A DNA stretch of 26,939 bases, taken from NCBI GenBank assembly GCA_019749855.1, contig JAIEPI010000210.1:1-26939 (forward strand), written 5' to 3'. Positions 7,517-15,825 of this stretch are shown here, one piece after another (positions within the stretch are counted from its first letter, which is position 1; each line of letters begins with the position of its first letter). Both the position numbers and the translations under genes were made by a program. The stretch comes from Rickettsiales bacterium (GTDB taxonomy: Bacteria; Pseudomonadota; Alphaproteobacteria; Rickettsiales; UBA998). The notes below the pieces were generated by a model. It was given only the letters and a program-made list of their open reading frames with translations, was not told where the DNA came from and did not search any database.

Positions 7517-10500
7517 TTAACTTCCGATCTGTCTCGCGGCAGTAAGCGCCAAGGGATCGCGCTTGGGAAACCTGCCAGAAAATCCAGTGGCTCCACCCCG
7601 TGATCGACGCTGAAATTGCGCACGGTCCATAATCACATGTTGCGCGCTGGAACTTTCATTAGCCACCGCCAGTGAATTGGCCGGAAGTTCAATGGTAGCG
7701 GCCCGCGGATACGAGCCATTAGCACGTGATTGTCCGATACGCACCTCACGAATTTCCGGATAGCTACGCATGATTTGCATCGCCGCTTCATCCAGAAATG
7801 GCACACATAACCGATCATGATCCCCACTGAGGCGCTCCCAGGCATTGAAAACAAATACATCGCCCGCTTTATTGAGCCAGCCGGAGAGTTTTGCCACGAC
7901 CTTGTCGTCAGTGTTTTTTGCTCCAGGTTTTTTGATCACGTATAACGAGGTGGTTGGCGATGTTGCCTGCGCTAAGGCCAGATTACGTGTCTCACCGTCA
8001 ATATGGTTGCAGCAATTCACTTCAAATCCTACCCATAAGCAGCGAGCAATGTTTCTTTGCAAAGTCACAGGATCGGTCTCGCCAACGGTTTTCACTTTGC
8101 TCATGGCAAAGCCCTTACAGGCTTGGCCTTTCTCATCAAGGAGGCCATCACCGTGAATTGATATGTCCGGTGTTTTGTCATGAAGTTTTTTGTTCTTGAG
8201 ATCATCCATCGTGGCTGCGATGATTTCAGCGGTCCTCTCATAACCCATTTGGTCCACACCCACGCGTATGAGATACTCTCTCACTTCAGGGTCGGGAACA
8301 AACGTTGCTTTTGCATCATAAATCACCTGTTTTGCATAGCTTTTCAGCTCACTCGCGGTGGCATTTTTTAGTCGATTGCGCAGTTTTATCGTTTGCTGTT
8401 TCTCAGATAAATCAGGATGCACTGAATGTATTTCAGCGCGCATCAGCTGCTCTATTTCCACGGCACGCTGCACTAGTAAGGAGACGCCCATACCATACCG
8501 CACCATGCGCTGTGCCCATAGGTCACGTTGCCATGTTGTCTCGAAGGGCATGAGCTTCGGCAATTCAAACAGCAGCAAATCATGGATCGGGCTACGGGTG
8601 TCTGCCTGCGCATGATGGGCAATAAACTTGGCGGCCTGAGCAAAATTGTCAAACATACAGGCAAGTTTATAGGCATGTATTTCTGGAACACCGTTATGTT
8701 CATTACCCTTAACATAGTTCATGAGCGGCAGAAGTCTCTCATAGAGTTCCACTTGCTGCGGATTCATCGGATGATAGCGAAGCAGCTCCGCATGCGGTGC
8801 ATCTGGCCATAAAATATCTGTTTTATAGTGTGCATCAATTTCATCATTGCTCATGGCATATCGCTCAATCATCCAACGTAAATTGGGATCGATGGCATAC
8901 ATCACCGATTTATACTTGGCCGCAGTCACGAGCGCTCCGCCGAGGTAATCGAGTTTGTAGCCTTCGCCCCCTAGTGCCGCGCGAATCTTTTCCTCATGTG
9001 CTTCAGTTATTTTAAAGCGCTTCATAAGATTTAAGCACTTAAGGAACCCTTGCGTACTCTCTCGACTTCGTGGCTGATGCTGATATTCATTCCAGTGCTG
9101 ATGAAACTCACTAAATATCACATGCCGTAGTGATAAACCCAGCTCCTCACGCAATCGTCGCCCTGAGAATGGAGGCGGCAGCACAGACTTTTCAGGCTGC
9201 ATTTCTTTGAACTCGCGCTCCAGAATTCGTTCTTCCAGCGCGGTAAAATTCTCCATGGCTTCCATGCGTTGAAGCAGCCTCTCAGCTAGAACAAACTCAC
9301 CCTGCCCTAAAATATAGTAGAATAAGAAGATGTCATGACAGGCAACAATATGATGAAGAAACGCATCAGCTTTTGATTTAGGGAGAGTATCCAGCTGATC
9401 CAGGCACCAGAGGAAGGTAGGGGTTAGATTTTTGTCTTTATAGTCATGGTAGCAGGTATTGAGGGTGTTGAAGACAAACCTCTCGCGATATTGTTGCGGT
9501 GTCATTTCCAAATATGATTGGTATTGATTAGCAATCGCCATCACACTGTTCAAAGTCGCTTGCAGAAACTCTGGTTTGGCGTAATTCACATAGCCAAGAA
9601 ACTTATCGTTTTCATGCAGCTCTTCACGTGCATCCATTTGAAGCGGATCACCACCCACCAGCGCTCCCATAAGTCTTTCAACGGAGCAATGCTGGAGCAG
9701 AAAATCAATCACGTGTTGTGGGTTTTGGCCCTCTTCCTCATGAAGCAAATCAATGTTGCTCTCAAAATTCGTTTTTACATGATCATATCCATTGCGCATT
9801 TTGCTGATAAACAACGTATGATAAATGTAGTGCGACACCTCCTCTTCACTCAGGTATTTTCTGAGTGGAGCAAGAATCTTTTCACGTTGCTCCGCACTGC
9901 CCTGCAACAATTCTGTGACCGGCAGAGTGCGTTGATTGATGCTTTCTTTGATAAAGGCGCTTAATTCTTCCTGCCCCAGCAGCGGCCTCAGAATACCGAG
10001 AATCGTCTCCGCCACATGTAGCCGCCCATTCACAATGGCGGCGCCGAGGATGACAGAATAATTCATGCTCTCATTGCGAAAAGCCCTGTAGCTATGAGCA
10101 TCACGACCCGTTAGATTGCGGTACTCATCAACCGATCGCGCCACATCCATCCATGCATCAAACAGGGCATCTTCATCGTCTTTAGTTTTTGCGGCTGAGC
10201 GAAGGTTTTGATAGGGCTGGGGGTGATTTTCAGGTTTTGTTCTCAGATTATCAGTGAGTATATTCTCGAGCCGTTCATAATAGTTTCGTTCGTCAAATTC
10301 TCCGTTGGGCAATGTATAAACACGACGCATCAGATCCAGATTCGCTCGCATACTCAATGAGGTTTTACAATGCGAGCCAAAAGAACTAAACTCTTCTTCA
10401 TCACCTTTATCACACCAAAACAGTAATTGCCGCAGCGCATTGGGATTATCTATGTTTTTTGGCAAGGCTAATTCACGCTCAATCAGATAGTCGCCCAGTG

Positions 10501-11101
10501 CGCGATGTCCACTTGAGTAGGCATGACGTATGGCATTTCCGTTGCCAAGCAACGCCTCCTCAAAACCGGAATATGGCTTTATTGATCCAAACAATACGGG
10601 GATGCCGGAGAAGTTTTGTGGAACATTCCCATCCGCATCTGCTTTTGCTGAATGGTCAGCACCCCTCGCCTCATCCAACAAGCGCTGCACCAATGGTTGG
10701 TCATTCTGCGCAATCGCAAAATAGAAATAGCCCCTCAGCAAGTCTAGTCGAGGATTATAGGGATAAGGGTAGTTAGATGCACCACGTTCATTGTCAATCC
10801 AGCGTGCATCGGGAAAGAGCATGAGCGATTGAGCCATAAAATCATGGTTGGCAGTGAGCATCCATTCTTCATTCTCCATGCGAGCCATGTCACCTGGCTT
10901 TAAAAATTTCCGTGCATCAGGGCCTGGCTCTTGGAAACCTGACACTGCATCTTTAAATACCAAAAAGCGCTCAAGGAAAGGGAGGTCTTTGTAAAATTGA
11001 CGCTCCAAGTCATCATGCGTGGGATACAAATTGGCTTTTGCCATCGCCGCCTTGATTTCGGGCGATACATCCAAGGCAGAGTTTTCTGGGGGAATCGTCA
11101 T
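7517..11101 (-). CDS. Large (1194 aa) cytoplasmic protein of unknown function, helical solenoid-like
   Basis: I do not recognise this protein. It has no signal peptide or membrane segment. Much of residues 60-900 is helical, with loosely repeated ankyrin- or solenoid-like units ending in paired leucines: YFYFAIAQNDQPLVQRLLDEA, AAIVNGRLHVAETILGIL, LFYYILGQGEFVLAERLLQRM. Residues 1014-1123 look like a separate alpha/beta domain (LWVGFEVNCCNH, VVAKLSGWLN, DVFVFNAWERL, EIREVRIG); the pattern weakly recalls acetyltransferase-like folds, a low-confidence guess. The last 45 residues are basic and disordered (RRSRGGATGFSGRFPKRD). Its start is 105 bases downstream of the NRDE-like gene on the same strand. 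The long open frame makes the gene certain; the role is unknown. Intracellular or host-directed roles are possible but unsupported. Confidence 0.9.
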   Translation of the reverse strand: MTIPPENSALDVSPEIKAAMAKANLYPTHDDLERQFYKDLPFLERFLVFKDAVSGFQEPGPDARKFLKPGDMARMENEEWMLTANHDFMAQSLMLFPDARWIDNERGASNYPYPYNPRLDLLRGYFYFAIAQNDQPLVQRLLDEARGADHSAKADADGNVPQNFSGIPVLFGSIKPYSGFEEALLGNGNAIRHAYSSGHRALGDYLIERELALPKNIDNPNALRQLLFWCDKGDEEEFSSFGSHCKTSLSMRANLDLMRRVYTLPNGEFDERNYYERLENILTDNLRTKPENHPQPYQNLRSAAKTKDDEDALFDAWMDVARSVDEYRNLTGRDAHSYRAFRNESMNYSVILGAAIVNGRLHVAETILGILRPLLGQEELSAFIKESINQRTLPVTELLQGSAEQREKILAPLRKYLSEEEVSHYIYHTLFISKMRNGYDHVKTNFESNIDLLHEEEGQNPQHVIDFLLQHCSVERLMGALVGGDPLQMDAREELHENDKFLGYVNYAKPEFLQATLNSVMAIANQYQSYLEMTPQQYRERFVFNTLNTCYHDYKDKNLTPTFLWCLDQLDTLPKSKADAFLHHIVACHDIFLFYYILGQGEFVLAERLLQRMEAMENFTALEERILEREFKEMQPEKSVLPPPFSGRRLREELGLSLRHVIFSEFHQHWNEYQHQPRSRESTQGFLKCLNLMKRFKITEAHEEKIRAALGGEGYKLDYLGGALVTAAKYKSVMYAIDPNLRWMIERYAMSNDEIDAHYKTDILWPDAPHAELLRYHPMNPQQVELYERLLPLMNYVKGNEHNGVPEIHAYKLACMFDNFAQAAKFIAHHAQADTRSPIHDLLLFELPKLMPFETTWQRDLWAQRMVRYGMGVSLLVQRAVEIEQLMRAEIHSVHPDLSEKQQTIKLRNRLKNATASELKSYAKQVIYDAKATFVPDPEVREYLIRVGVDQMGYERTAEIIAATMDDLKNKKLHDKTPDISIHGDGLLDEKGQACKGFAMSKVKTVGETDPVTLQRNIARCLWVGFEVNCCNHIDGETRNLALAQATSPTTSLYVIKKPGAKNTDDKVVAKLSGWLNKAGDVFVFNAWERLSGDHDRLCVPFLDEAAMQIMRSYPEIREVRIGQSRANGSYPRAATIELPANSLAVANESSSAQHVIMDRAQFQRRSRGGATGFSGRFPKRDPLALTAARQIGS

Positions 11102-11206
11102 GATTACTGCTCGTCATCTTATTTTTTCAAAGACTTAGCACATCAAAACTTGAAGGCACGTGACAGTTTTATGAAGTTAACCTTACCTCATGAAAGCTCG
11201 ACTAGT

Positions 11207-11896
11207 TTACTCGCGCATCGAGAAAGGCTGCAATTCTGAGGCAGGCCAATAGCGCATTTTAGGCACATCATCATGAAAAAAGGCTATTTGTGTGATGCTT
11301 GTGGTACGTGACTCATCCCGCGACATTAAAATGCCGCTCGTGCTTTCACCGGACTCCTGCCAGCGATGAATGAGGGGAATGCCCTCAGCGTCACTAAGCC
11401 TGCCCTGCCCCTTCCATTGCTCAAACGCCGCCATGCGGGCGGCAATAACATTCTCCGCATCCCATGACGAGGAGCTAATCATCACATCCTCATGCACTGG
11501 CTTTTCCTCAATGATCAAACGCTCACCATTCCAGTGAAAAATATCCACTGAGGCGGCATCACCAATGAGGATGGAAAATGGTCGATAGCGCGTAACATCC
11601 ATGGTCAGGAGTGTATTGACCGGACTCATTGTAGAAAGTATCTCAGGAATGATCCTGCCACGCGATGGCGGATTCTCAGCTGGCTGAAAAGACTCATAGC
11701 GATTCAGTAAGCAAGCCCAATAACCAGAGGGTGAGAGGCCAATCCAAGTGCCACCTCCATCAACATCACACGGCGCGATAACAGATGATGACTCCAGAAC
11801 CTCTGGGGGACGCTCGTGCCCCCGCGTGCGCTTTTCATCACGGTTCATGGTGATGCACATACCGTGCGGCTTACGAATAAGAGTGACAGTGCACAT
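11207..11896 (-). CDS. NRDE/TANGO2-like family protein
   Basis: The product has 229 residues and starts MCTVTL, followed by the family-naming motif MNRDEKRTR at 17-25 and the GGGTWIGLSPSGYWACLLNR block. NRDE proteins are predicted N-terminal nucleophile (Ntn) hydrolases, with Cys2 exposed after methionine removal. Eukaryotic TANGO2 is the best-known relative, linked to heme and lipid handling; the bacterial substrate is not established. Length is close to the family norm. The gene follows the DinB-like gene by 15 bases, so both probably share a transcript. Family assignment is firm; role is inference. Confidence 0.85.
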   Translation of the reverse strand: MCTVTLIRKPHGMCITMNRDEKRTRGHERPPEVLESSSVIAPCDVDGGGTWIGLSPSGYWACLLNRYESFQPAENPPSRGRIIPEILSTMSPVNTLLTMDVTRYRPFSILIGDAASVDIFHWNGERLIIEEKPVHEDVMISSSSWDAENVIAARMAAFEQWKGQGRLSDAEGIPLIHRWQESGESTSGILMSRDESRTTSITQIAFFHDDVPKMRYWPASELQPFSMRE

Positions 11897-11911
11897 GGGC
11901 GGTATGACAGA

Positions 11912-12499
11912 TTAGCTATTAGTTTCCGCACGATATATTTTCGTTGCGTTGGCCACGCCTATATCACCATCCATAGCGATCCCCATTGAATCAGCTTTCA
12001 TTTTTATGATAGCCAGATGATGCACGGAATGCTGAATAATGAACAATATTTCACGGCCAATGCTGGACGTAGTGGTCACTTTTGGATGCCCGACCACAGT
12101 GGTTTCTTTGAGCAATAAAAGACGATACAGGCCATATTTTTCAACTTGATGACGAAATGTTGTCAGTAATTTAGGTAATGTTTCTGCCACCGCCTGAGGA
12201 TTTGATTCCAACGACACATCATGGGCTCTGGCTTCATAGTCAATCACTCCATCAGTGATTTGAGTCGCCAGAACCTGCATAAACTCCAATACGTGACGAA
12301 CATGCGCACCAATGGAAGATTGTCCATCCGGCGTGGCACAATAGTCTTCAGCGCTCAAGGTTTGCAACGCATGCTGATAATCATGGATAACCGATTGCAG
12401 CCCATTGATGAGAATCTCAACACTCTCCTCCTGATCATGCAGAACCTGATCGTGTGTTGCGGTTTCCAATGGCATCATTTTTGCGGTCAAGCTCATCAT
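11912..12499 (-). CDS. DinB/YfiT-like putative metal-binding protein
   Basis: The product has about 195 residues and looks like a four-helix-bundle DinB-superfamily protein. Histidines fall where the family binds metal: IGAHVRHVLEF in helix two and IQHSVHHLAIIKM in the last helix. Bacterial relatives are thiol-dependent transferases or uncharacterised. An in-frame TTG at 12508 overlaps the previous stop by four bases; I prefer the ATG at 12499 (another is at 12496), though a coupled TTG start is possible. The C-terminal tail (GVANATKIYRAE) is unremarkable. The gene sits between the ATP-grasp and NRDE-like genes in a packed minus-strand run. Confidence 0.78.
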   Translation of the reverse strand: MMSLTAKMMPLETATHDQVLHDQEESVEILINGLQSVIHDYQHALQTLSAEDYCATPDGQSSIGAHVRHVLEFMQVLATQITDGVIDYEARAHDVSLESNPQAVAETLPKLLTTFRHQVEKYGLYRLLLLKETTVVGHPKVTTTSSIGREILFIIQHSVHHLAIIKMKADSMGIAMDGDIGVANATKIYRAETNS

Positions 12500-12504
12500 A
12501 TAAC

Positions 12505-13635
12505 TCAATAAGTCGAGGGATAAAGTTTTGAAGCATTTTTTTCATTTCGGTAATCCGTCCAAAATGCTTTGATAGACAGTGCTTTCGCGCCGGATTTCTG
12601 ATTCGTCGCACCAATTTTCCATGCGAGATAATATTGATGTATCACGTCGCGCCATGCCTTCATCAGCGATGTATCTGCATCCCATATATGCGTCACTTCA
12701 GCACCGGCGCCGTTGATTTCAATGATTGAAAAATTCTCTTCTCCGCGCCGCAAACTCTCTAAATCATCAAAACGGATATCGTAACGCCCGAAGTAAAAAC
12801 CGTCTATTTTTTGCGAAAGACGATCAAACATGGCTTCCATTTGCGGAGTCACCAGTGTAGCACCATCACGGAAAATGGTCCCCTTACTATGATTACCGGC
12901 AAAAGCTAGCCGCACGGCCTCACCCACCGCAGGGACATTCTCCAATTGGTCATGAAAACGTGGGAAGTAGAGGTGACTTAAACGACCAGCACGCGGATCA
13001 TCCAGTATTAAATCACGTAGGGACGTTTTGCCATCCCCGATCACATACGGAAAATACTTTAATGTCAGCGAGAGGATGCGACCCTTTGCATCCTTCGGAT
13101 TTCTAACGTAGAAAACGCCCGCCTCCCCCTCAGACTGCACCATATGCTGAAGAATCAGGTCGGAATGTGCTGGAAAGGCCTCAAGGTAGCGCTCCAAATC
13201 ATGCCGATGATAAAGAGGCCGCACACCCGCACCACGACAGCCTTTATCCGGCTTGGCTACCAGTGGAAATGACAGCCCTGCGGATGCTAGCTCAGACAGA
13301 AAATCCTGTGCCTGACTCGAAGCACTGGCACCATTTCGCCTCACACAGATAAAGGGTGCGACACGAGAACCTAAATGACGCTGTGCAATGGCCAGAATAT
13401 CCGCTTTTGACTCACCGACAATACCACCTTCCTGAAAGGCTGTGTTCACAATGGTGGGCAATAAAAGCCCCCTAAAGCGAACGATAAAAAAAACAATACA
13501 AACCACGACAGGCATATAGAAAAGCCACGTCGGCCAGAACTCAAAGAAGCTCAGCGTATTTCTAGCCCGCTCCAGCGGAGGAAATCCTGGCGGCAAAAGG
13601 TGAGATGATAAAAGTTGGTTACCCTTGGACAGCAT
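12505..13635 (-). CDS. Membrane-anchored ATP-grasp ligase-like protein
   Basis: The product has 376 residues. One hydrophobic helix (about 33-55, WLFYMPVVVCIVFFIVRF) precedes an ATP-grasp fold: VAKPDKGCRGAGVRPL (nucleotide loop), DLILQHMVQ, an RYDIRFDD segment and EINGAGAE with the metal-binding Glu and Asn. ATP-grasp enzymes form an acyl-phosphate and couple it to an amine or thiol, as in D-Ala-D-Ala ligase. The substrate is unknown. A membrane tether in front of the catalytic domain is uncommon. Only TTG (13668) precedes the first ATG, at 13635, which I use; the gene overlaps the DedA stop by 17 bases. DedA proteins handle lipid carriers, so an envelope substrate is a reasonable inference. 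Confidence 0.82.
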   Translation of the reverse strand: MLSKGNQLLSSHLLPPGFPPLERARNTLSFFEFWPTWLFYMPVVVCIVFFIVRFRGLLLPTIVNTAFQEGGIVGESKADILAIAQRHLGSRVAPFICVRRNGASASSQAQDFLSELASAGLSFPLVAKPDKGCRGAGVRPLYHRHDLERYLEAFPAHSDLILQHMVQSEGEAGVFYVRNPKDAKGRILSLTLKYFPYVIGDGKTSLRDLILDDPRAGRLSHLYFPRFHDQLENVPAVGEAVRLAFAGNHSKGTIFRDGATLVTPQMEAMFDRLSQKIDGFYFGRYDIRFDDLESLRRGEENFSIIEINGAGAEVTHIWDADTSLMKAWRDVIHQYYLAWKIGATNQKSGAKALSIKAFWTDYRNEKNASKLYPSTY

Positions 13636-14224
13636 ATTTTTGCTTTTTAGAATGGCGTATTGATACAATTATTAGGCATAATATTATCGGAACTAGTAAC
13701 CAGCCGGAAGAAAAACCAAAGTAATTTTCAATGGCATTGGCGGCATTGAAGCCTACAAAAACCACTAGAGTCACCCACACCGCCACGGTTAACATAATAA
13801 TACATAAAAATTGTGCTATGGGAATTCTAAGCACTCCCGCCGCCAGAAAAGTGGGCAAACGCGAGGCCGGAATTGCACGGCACATCACAAGCATTGGCAA
13901 AAGCTTAGCCCGCAGACCATTCATACGAATCTGTGCTTTTTCACTCGCGAGTTTTCGCGCAATGTAGGGAACATGCTGCAACCAGCGGCCTGCCATGTAT
14001 AACATGACATCGCCAAAAATGATTCCAAAATAAAGCCCACAAAAGACAGGCACTGCCAGTGAAGCATCGCGATGTAGCAAGGCAATGCCGATGATAATCG
14101 CAATATCTTCAAAGATAAGACTGAAACCGGCAAGAGCCAACGCCATAACCACGGGTGACAACAGCAAAAAATGCTCAGGCTGAAACCACTCCACAAACAT
14201 GGCCAAGTACGCTACAAAATCCAT
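13619..14224 (-). CDS. DedA family (VTT/SNARE-associated) membrane protein
   Basis: The 201-residue polytopic membrane protein has DedA hallmarks: PVVMALALAGFSLIFEDIAIIIGIALL early, GIIFGDVMLYMAGRWL in the middle, and CRAIPASRLPTFLAAGVLRIP, which matches the family's R-x-x-P/G-R region. DedA proteins scramble or flip lipids; related members recycle undecaprenyl phosphate or affect membrane potential. Four to six hydrophobic stretches are visible and no signal peptide is needed. It begins 10 bases after the DoxX stop and overlaps the ATP-grasp gene, so the three are very likely one operon. A soluble partner is not evident. Family confidence is high; cargo is unknown. Confidence 0.86.
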   Translation of the reverse strand: MDFVAYLAMFVEWFQPEHFLLLSPVVMALALAGFSLIFEDIAIIIGIALLHRDASLAVPVFCGLYFGIIFGDVMLYMAGRWLQHVPYIARKLASEKAQIRMNGLRAKLLPMLVMCRAIPASRLPTFLAAGVLRIPIAQFLCIIMLTVAVWVTLVVFVGFNAANAIENYFGFSSGWLLVPIILCLIIVSIRHSKKQKYAVQG

Positions 14225-14234
14225 TGATGGTTGG

Positions 14235-14738
14235 TTATTTACCTAGAATTTTTTTGATGAAATCACGTTCCATGAATAACAAGGATACAGCGCTTAGCCA
14301 TACACCACATGCCATCGCGAACAGCAATCCGCCATCCTCCAGCACTTCAACACCTAGTGGCGTGAAAAGGTGAAAGAATATGGCACCGGATATAATGGCG
14401 ATGGATAATAATGCTCCGGCAACCCGAAGATACACCAAGCCAGTGATTAGTGACGCCAGCATTACACTTGAGGCAACCAGCTCCGCACTGCCAATGACTT
14501 TGGCACTGAAAATGCCACCTGGTTGAAACAAACCAGGAATGGCAAATCCTGCCGCCCATGCATCAAGCGTCGCAAAGATGTACTGTGTTTCCGGTGCATC
14601 TGCAAATTTGTAAAATAATGACTGAATGAAAACAAACGAGATATATACGACCAGCGCAATTTTGATCTTTGACGCTTTTTGTGAACGATATTTATACAGA
14701 CAGAATTTTTCATCAGACATGGCAGGAGCGTTATTCAT
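14235..14738 (-). CDS. DoxX-like four-helix membrane protein
   Basis: The product has 167 residues with a short charged N-terminus, then about four transmembrane helices (near 27-46, 80-100, 104-125 and 135-155). The SQSLFYKFADAPE-like loop after helix one and the GSAELVASSVMLASL stretch suit the DoxX family. DoxX proteins are quinone- or redox-linked membrane proteins with varied, mostly unknown roles. AAGG lies seven bases before the ATG, supporting the start. It is the likely first gene of the DoxX-DedA-ATP-grasp-DinB-NRDE run, with a hairpin at 14762-14793 separating it from the YHS gene. Assignment rests on topology and short motifs. Confidence 0.72.
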   Translation of the reverse strand: MNNAPAMSDEKFCLYKYRSQKASKIKIALVVYISFVFIQSLFYKFADAPETQYIFATLDAWAAGFAIPGLFQPGGIFSAKVIGSAELVASSVMLASLITGLVYLRVAGALLSIAIISGAIFFHLFTPLGVEVLEDGGLLFAMACGVWLSAVSLLFMERDFIKKILGK

Positions 14739-14761
14739 CTCTTATCCTTTATTAAAGCTAG

Positions 14762-14793
14762 CATTGGTGTGCTTAAACCAAAACACACCAATG
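14762..14793 (-). terminator. Perfect 10-bp hairpin between the YHS and DoxX genes
   Basis: CATTGGTGTG 14762-14771 and CACACCAATG 14784-14793 form a perfect stem with a 12-base loop. Read on the minus strand it follows the YHS stop and precedes DoxX. The U-run after it is weak (CTAGCTTTAA), so it may be a partial terminator, an attenuator or an operator. Confidence 0.45.
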
Positions 14794-14857
14794 ATTCGTT
14801 GATTCATACGTGAGAGTTACATGGCGCCACTAACAAAATGGCTAGCCACGCCGATAA

Positions 14858-15319
14858 TCACTTATTCAAGCCGGGCCAGTTTGCGTCACCTTTTTTGATG
14901 TAACCAGGTATATCCATAACCCATTCTGCCTGAATGTCTTTGTCGTAATTCAGGTAAAGCTTTCCATCCACTATTTTCCACGCCTCTGGATCCGATGAGA
15001 CTAATGAATTTTTTGCGGCAATGGCATAGGCACAATAACCACCATACTGGGGTGCATATTTTTCTGGAGCTGCTTTAAAAGCATCCAGATGCGCCTGTGA
15101 AGCAAACTGCCATACCGCGCCTTTATACTTGGTGCTGAATTTATCAGAGCCTTTCACCGGCTTTCCATCTGTAAAGTAAGCTACCGTGTCATAACCACTG
15201 ACCGCTTTATCACTAAAGGTGCCTGTATAAATCACGTCGGCCGCTTGTGCCGGTGATATCAAGAAAAGGCTTAAAAGCACTGTGCCTGCAATGTGAAGGA
15301 AACTTTTTGCGAAAGACAT
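14858..15319 (-). CDS. Secreted YHS-domain protein
   Basis: The product has 153 residues with a clear Sec signal peptide (FLHIAGTVLLSLFLISPAQA, cleavage near residue 26). The mature part starts with the KAVSGYDTVAYF segment typical of secreted YHS-domain proteins and carries the YHS-type FASQAHLDAFKAAPEKYAPQYGGYCAYAIA core. YHS domains are small and often metal-associated; the one cysteine here (GGYCAYA) and nearby acidic residues could bind metal, but the role is unknown. AAGGAG lies seven or eight bases before the ATG. A promoter with a dyad symmetry that could be a repressor operator lies upstream. Homologues are common in alphaproteobacteria, often near DoxX-type or redox genes. Confidence 0.87.
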   Translation of the reverse strand: MSFAKSFLHIAGTVLLSLFLISPAQAADVIYTGTFSDKAVSGYDTVAYFTDGKPVKGSDKFSTKYKGAVWQFASQAHLDAFKAAPEKYAPQYGGYCAYAIAAKNSLVSSDPEAWKIVDGKLYLNYDKDIQAEWVMDIPGYIKKGDANWPGLNK

Positions 15320-15356
15320 GAAAGGGACTCCTTTTTAAGTGAAAATAAACCACATG

Positions 15357-15386
15357 ATACAAAGCTTATATCTACCGAACGGTCAA
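15357..15386 (-). promoter_or_regulatory. Promoter with an overlapping ACCG/CGGT dyad upstream of the YHS gene
   Basis: On the minus strand TTGACC (15386-15381) and TTGTAT (15362-15357) are 18 bp apart, a plausible -35/-10 pair with the start codon about 38 bases further on. The dyad ACCG-TT-CGGT (15374-15383) overlaps the -35 element. TetR-type repressors often use such ACCG/CGGT half-sites; no regulator gene is visible nearby. Confidence 0.4.
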
Positions 15387-15497
15387 GCAGCAATACGGTG
15401 CGAAGCCAAAATACATGGCCTTACCGTTAATGATAAATACTGATTGACGTAGCTCGTGCCCGCAACTAGTTAACAATAGTTAATTTATGTGGCGCGT

Positions 15498-15704
15498 ATG
15501 GTCAAAGACTTCACCAAAAGGCCTTTCTTTCATATGGATGCCATGCGTCAAGCACTGGCAAGAATCGCCATGCAAAAGACCACCGCATCAACAGATGAGC
15601 CGAGGCATGACGAGATTGCCATGGGTCGTCGTGCGTTGTTGAAAGCGGGCGCGGGCACGTTGCTGCCACGGCCGACTACCATGGCAGCAAAGATGTTGTG
15701 GTAA
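15498..15704 (+). CDS. Short ORF ending in a twin-arginine-like segment, possibly a gene remnant
   Basis: This ORF of about 68 codons may be non-coding. A GTG at 15489 is an alternative start; no ribosome site is obvious for either. Its C-terminal third, MGRRALLKAGAGTLL, looks like the twin-arginine start of a Tat-exported enzyme (RRxxLK then a hydrophobic run). It stops a few residues later, so it could be the 5' remnant of a truncated Tat substrate. Neighbours on either side give no help. Confidence that it is expressed is low. Confidence 0.25.
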   Translation: MVKDFTKRPFFHMDAMRQALARIAMQKTTASTDEPRHDEIAMGRRALLKAGAGTLLPRPTTMAAKMLW

Positions 15705-15825
15705 ATTATTGGTTTTGAACTATCGCCAATTTGCAAGTTAAAGTCTTAACGTATTTATAATAAAAAATTCTTCCAAGGCACAACGTTTAAGAATATCTTA
15801 ATTATAAAGTGATAAACTCAGTAGC

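Noticed and set aside
9518..9964. 148-codon ORF antisense to the 1194-residue gene
   Set aside because: It lies within a long continuous open frame with good protein character; no ribosome site or recognisable product on the plus strand.
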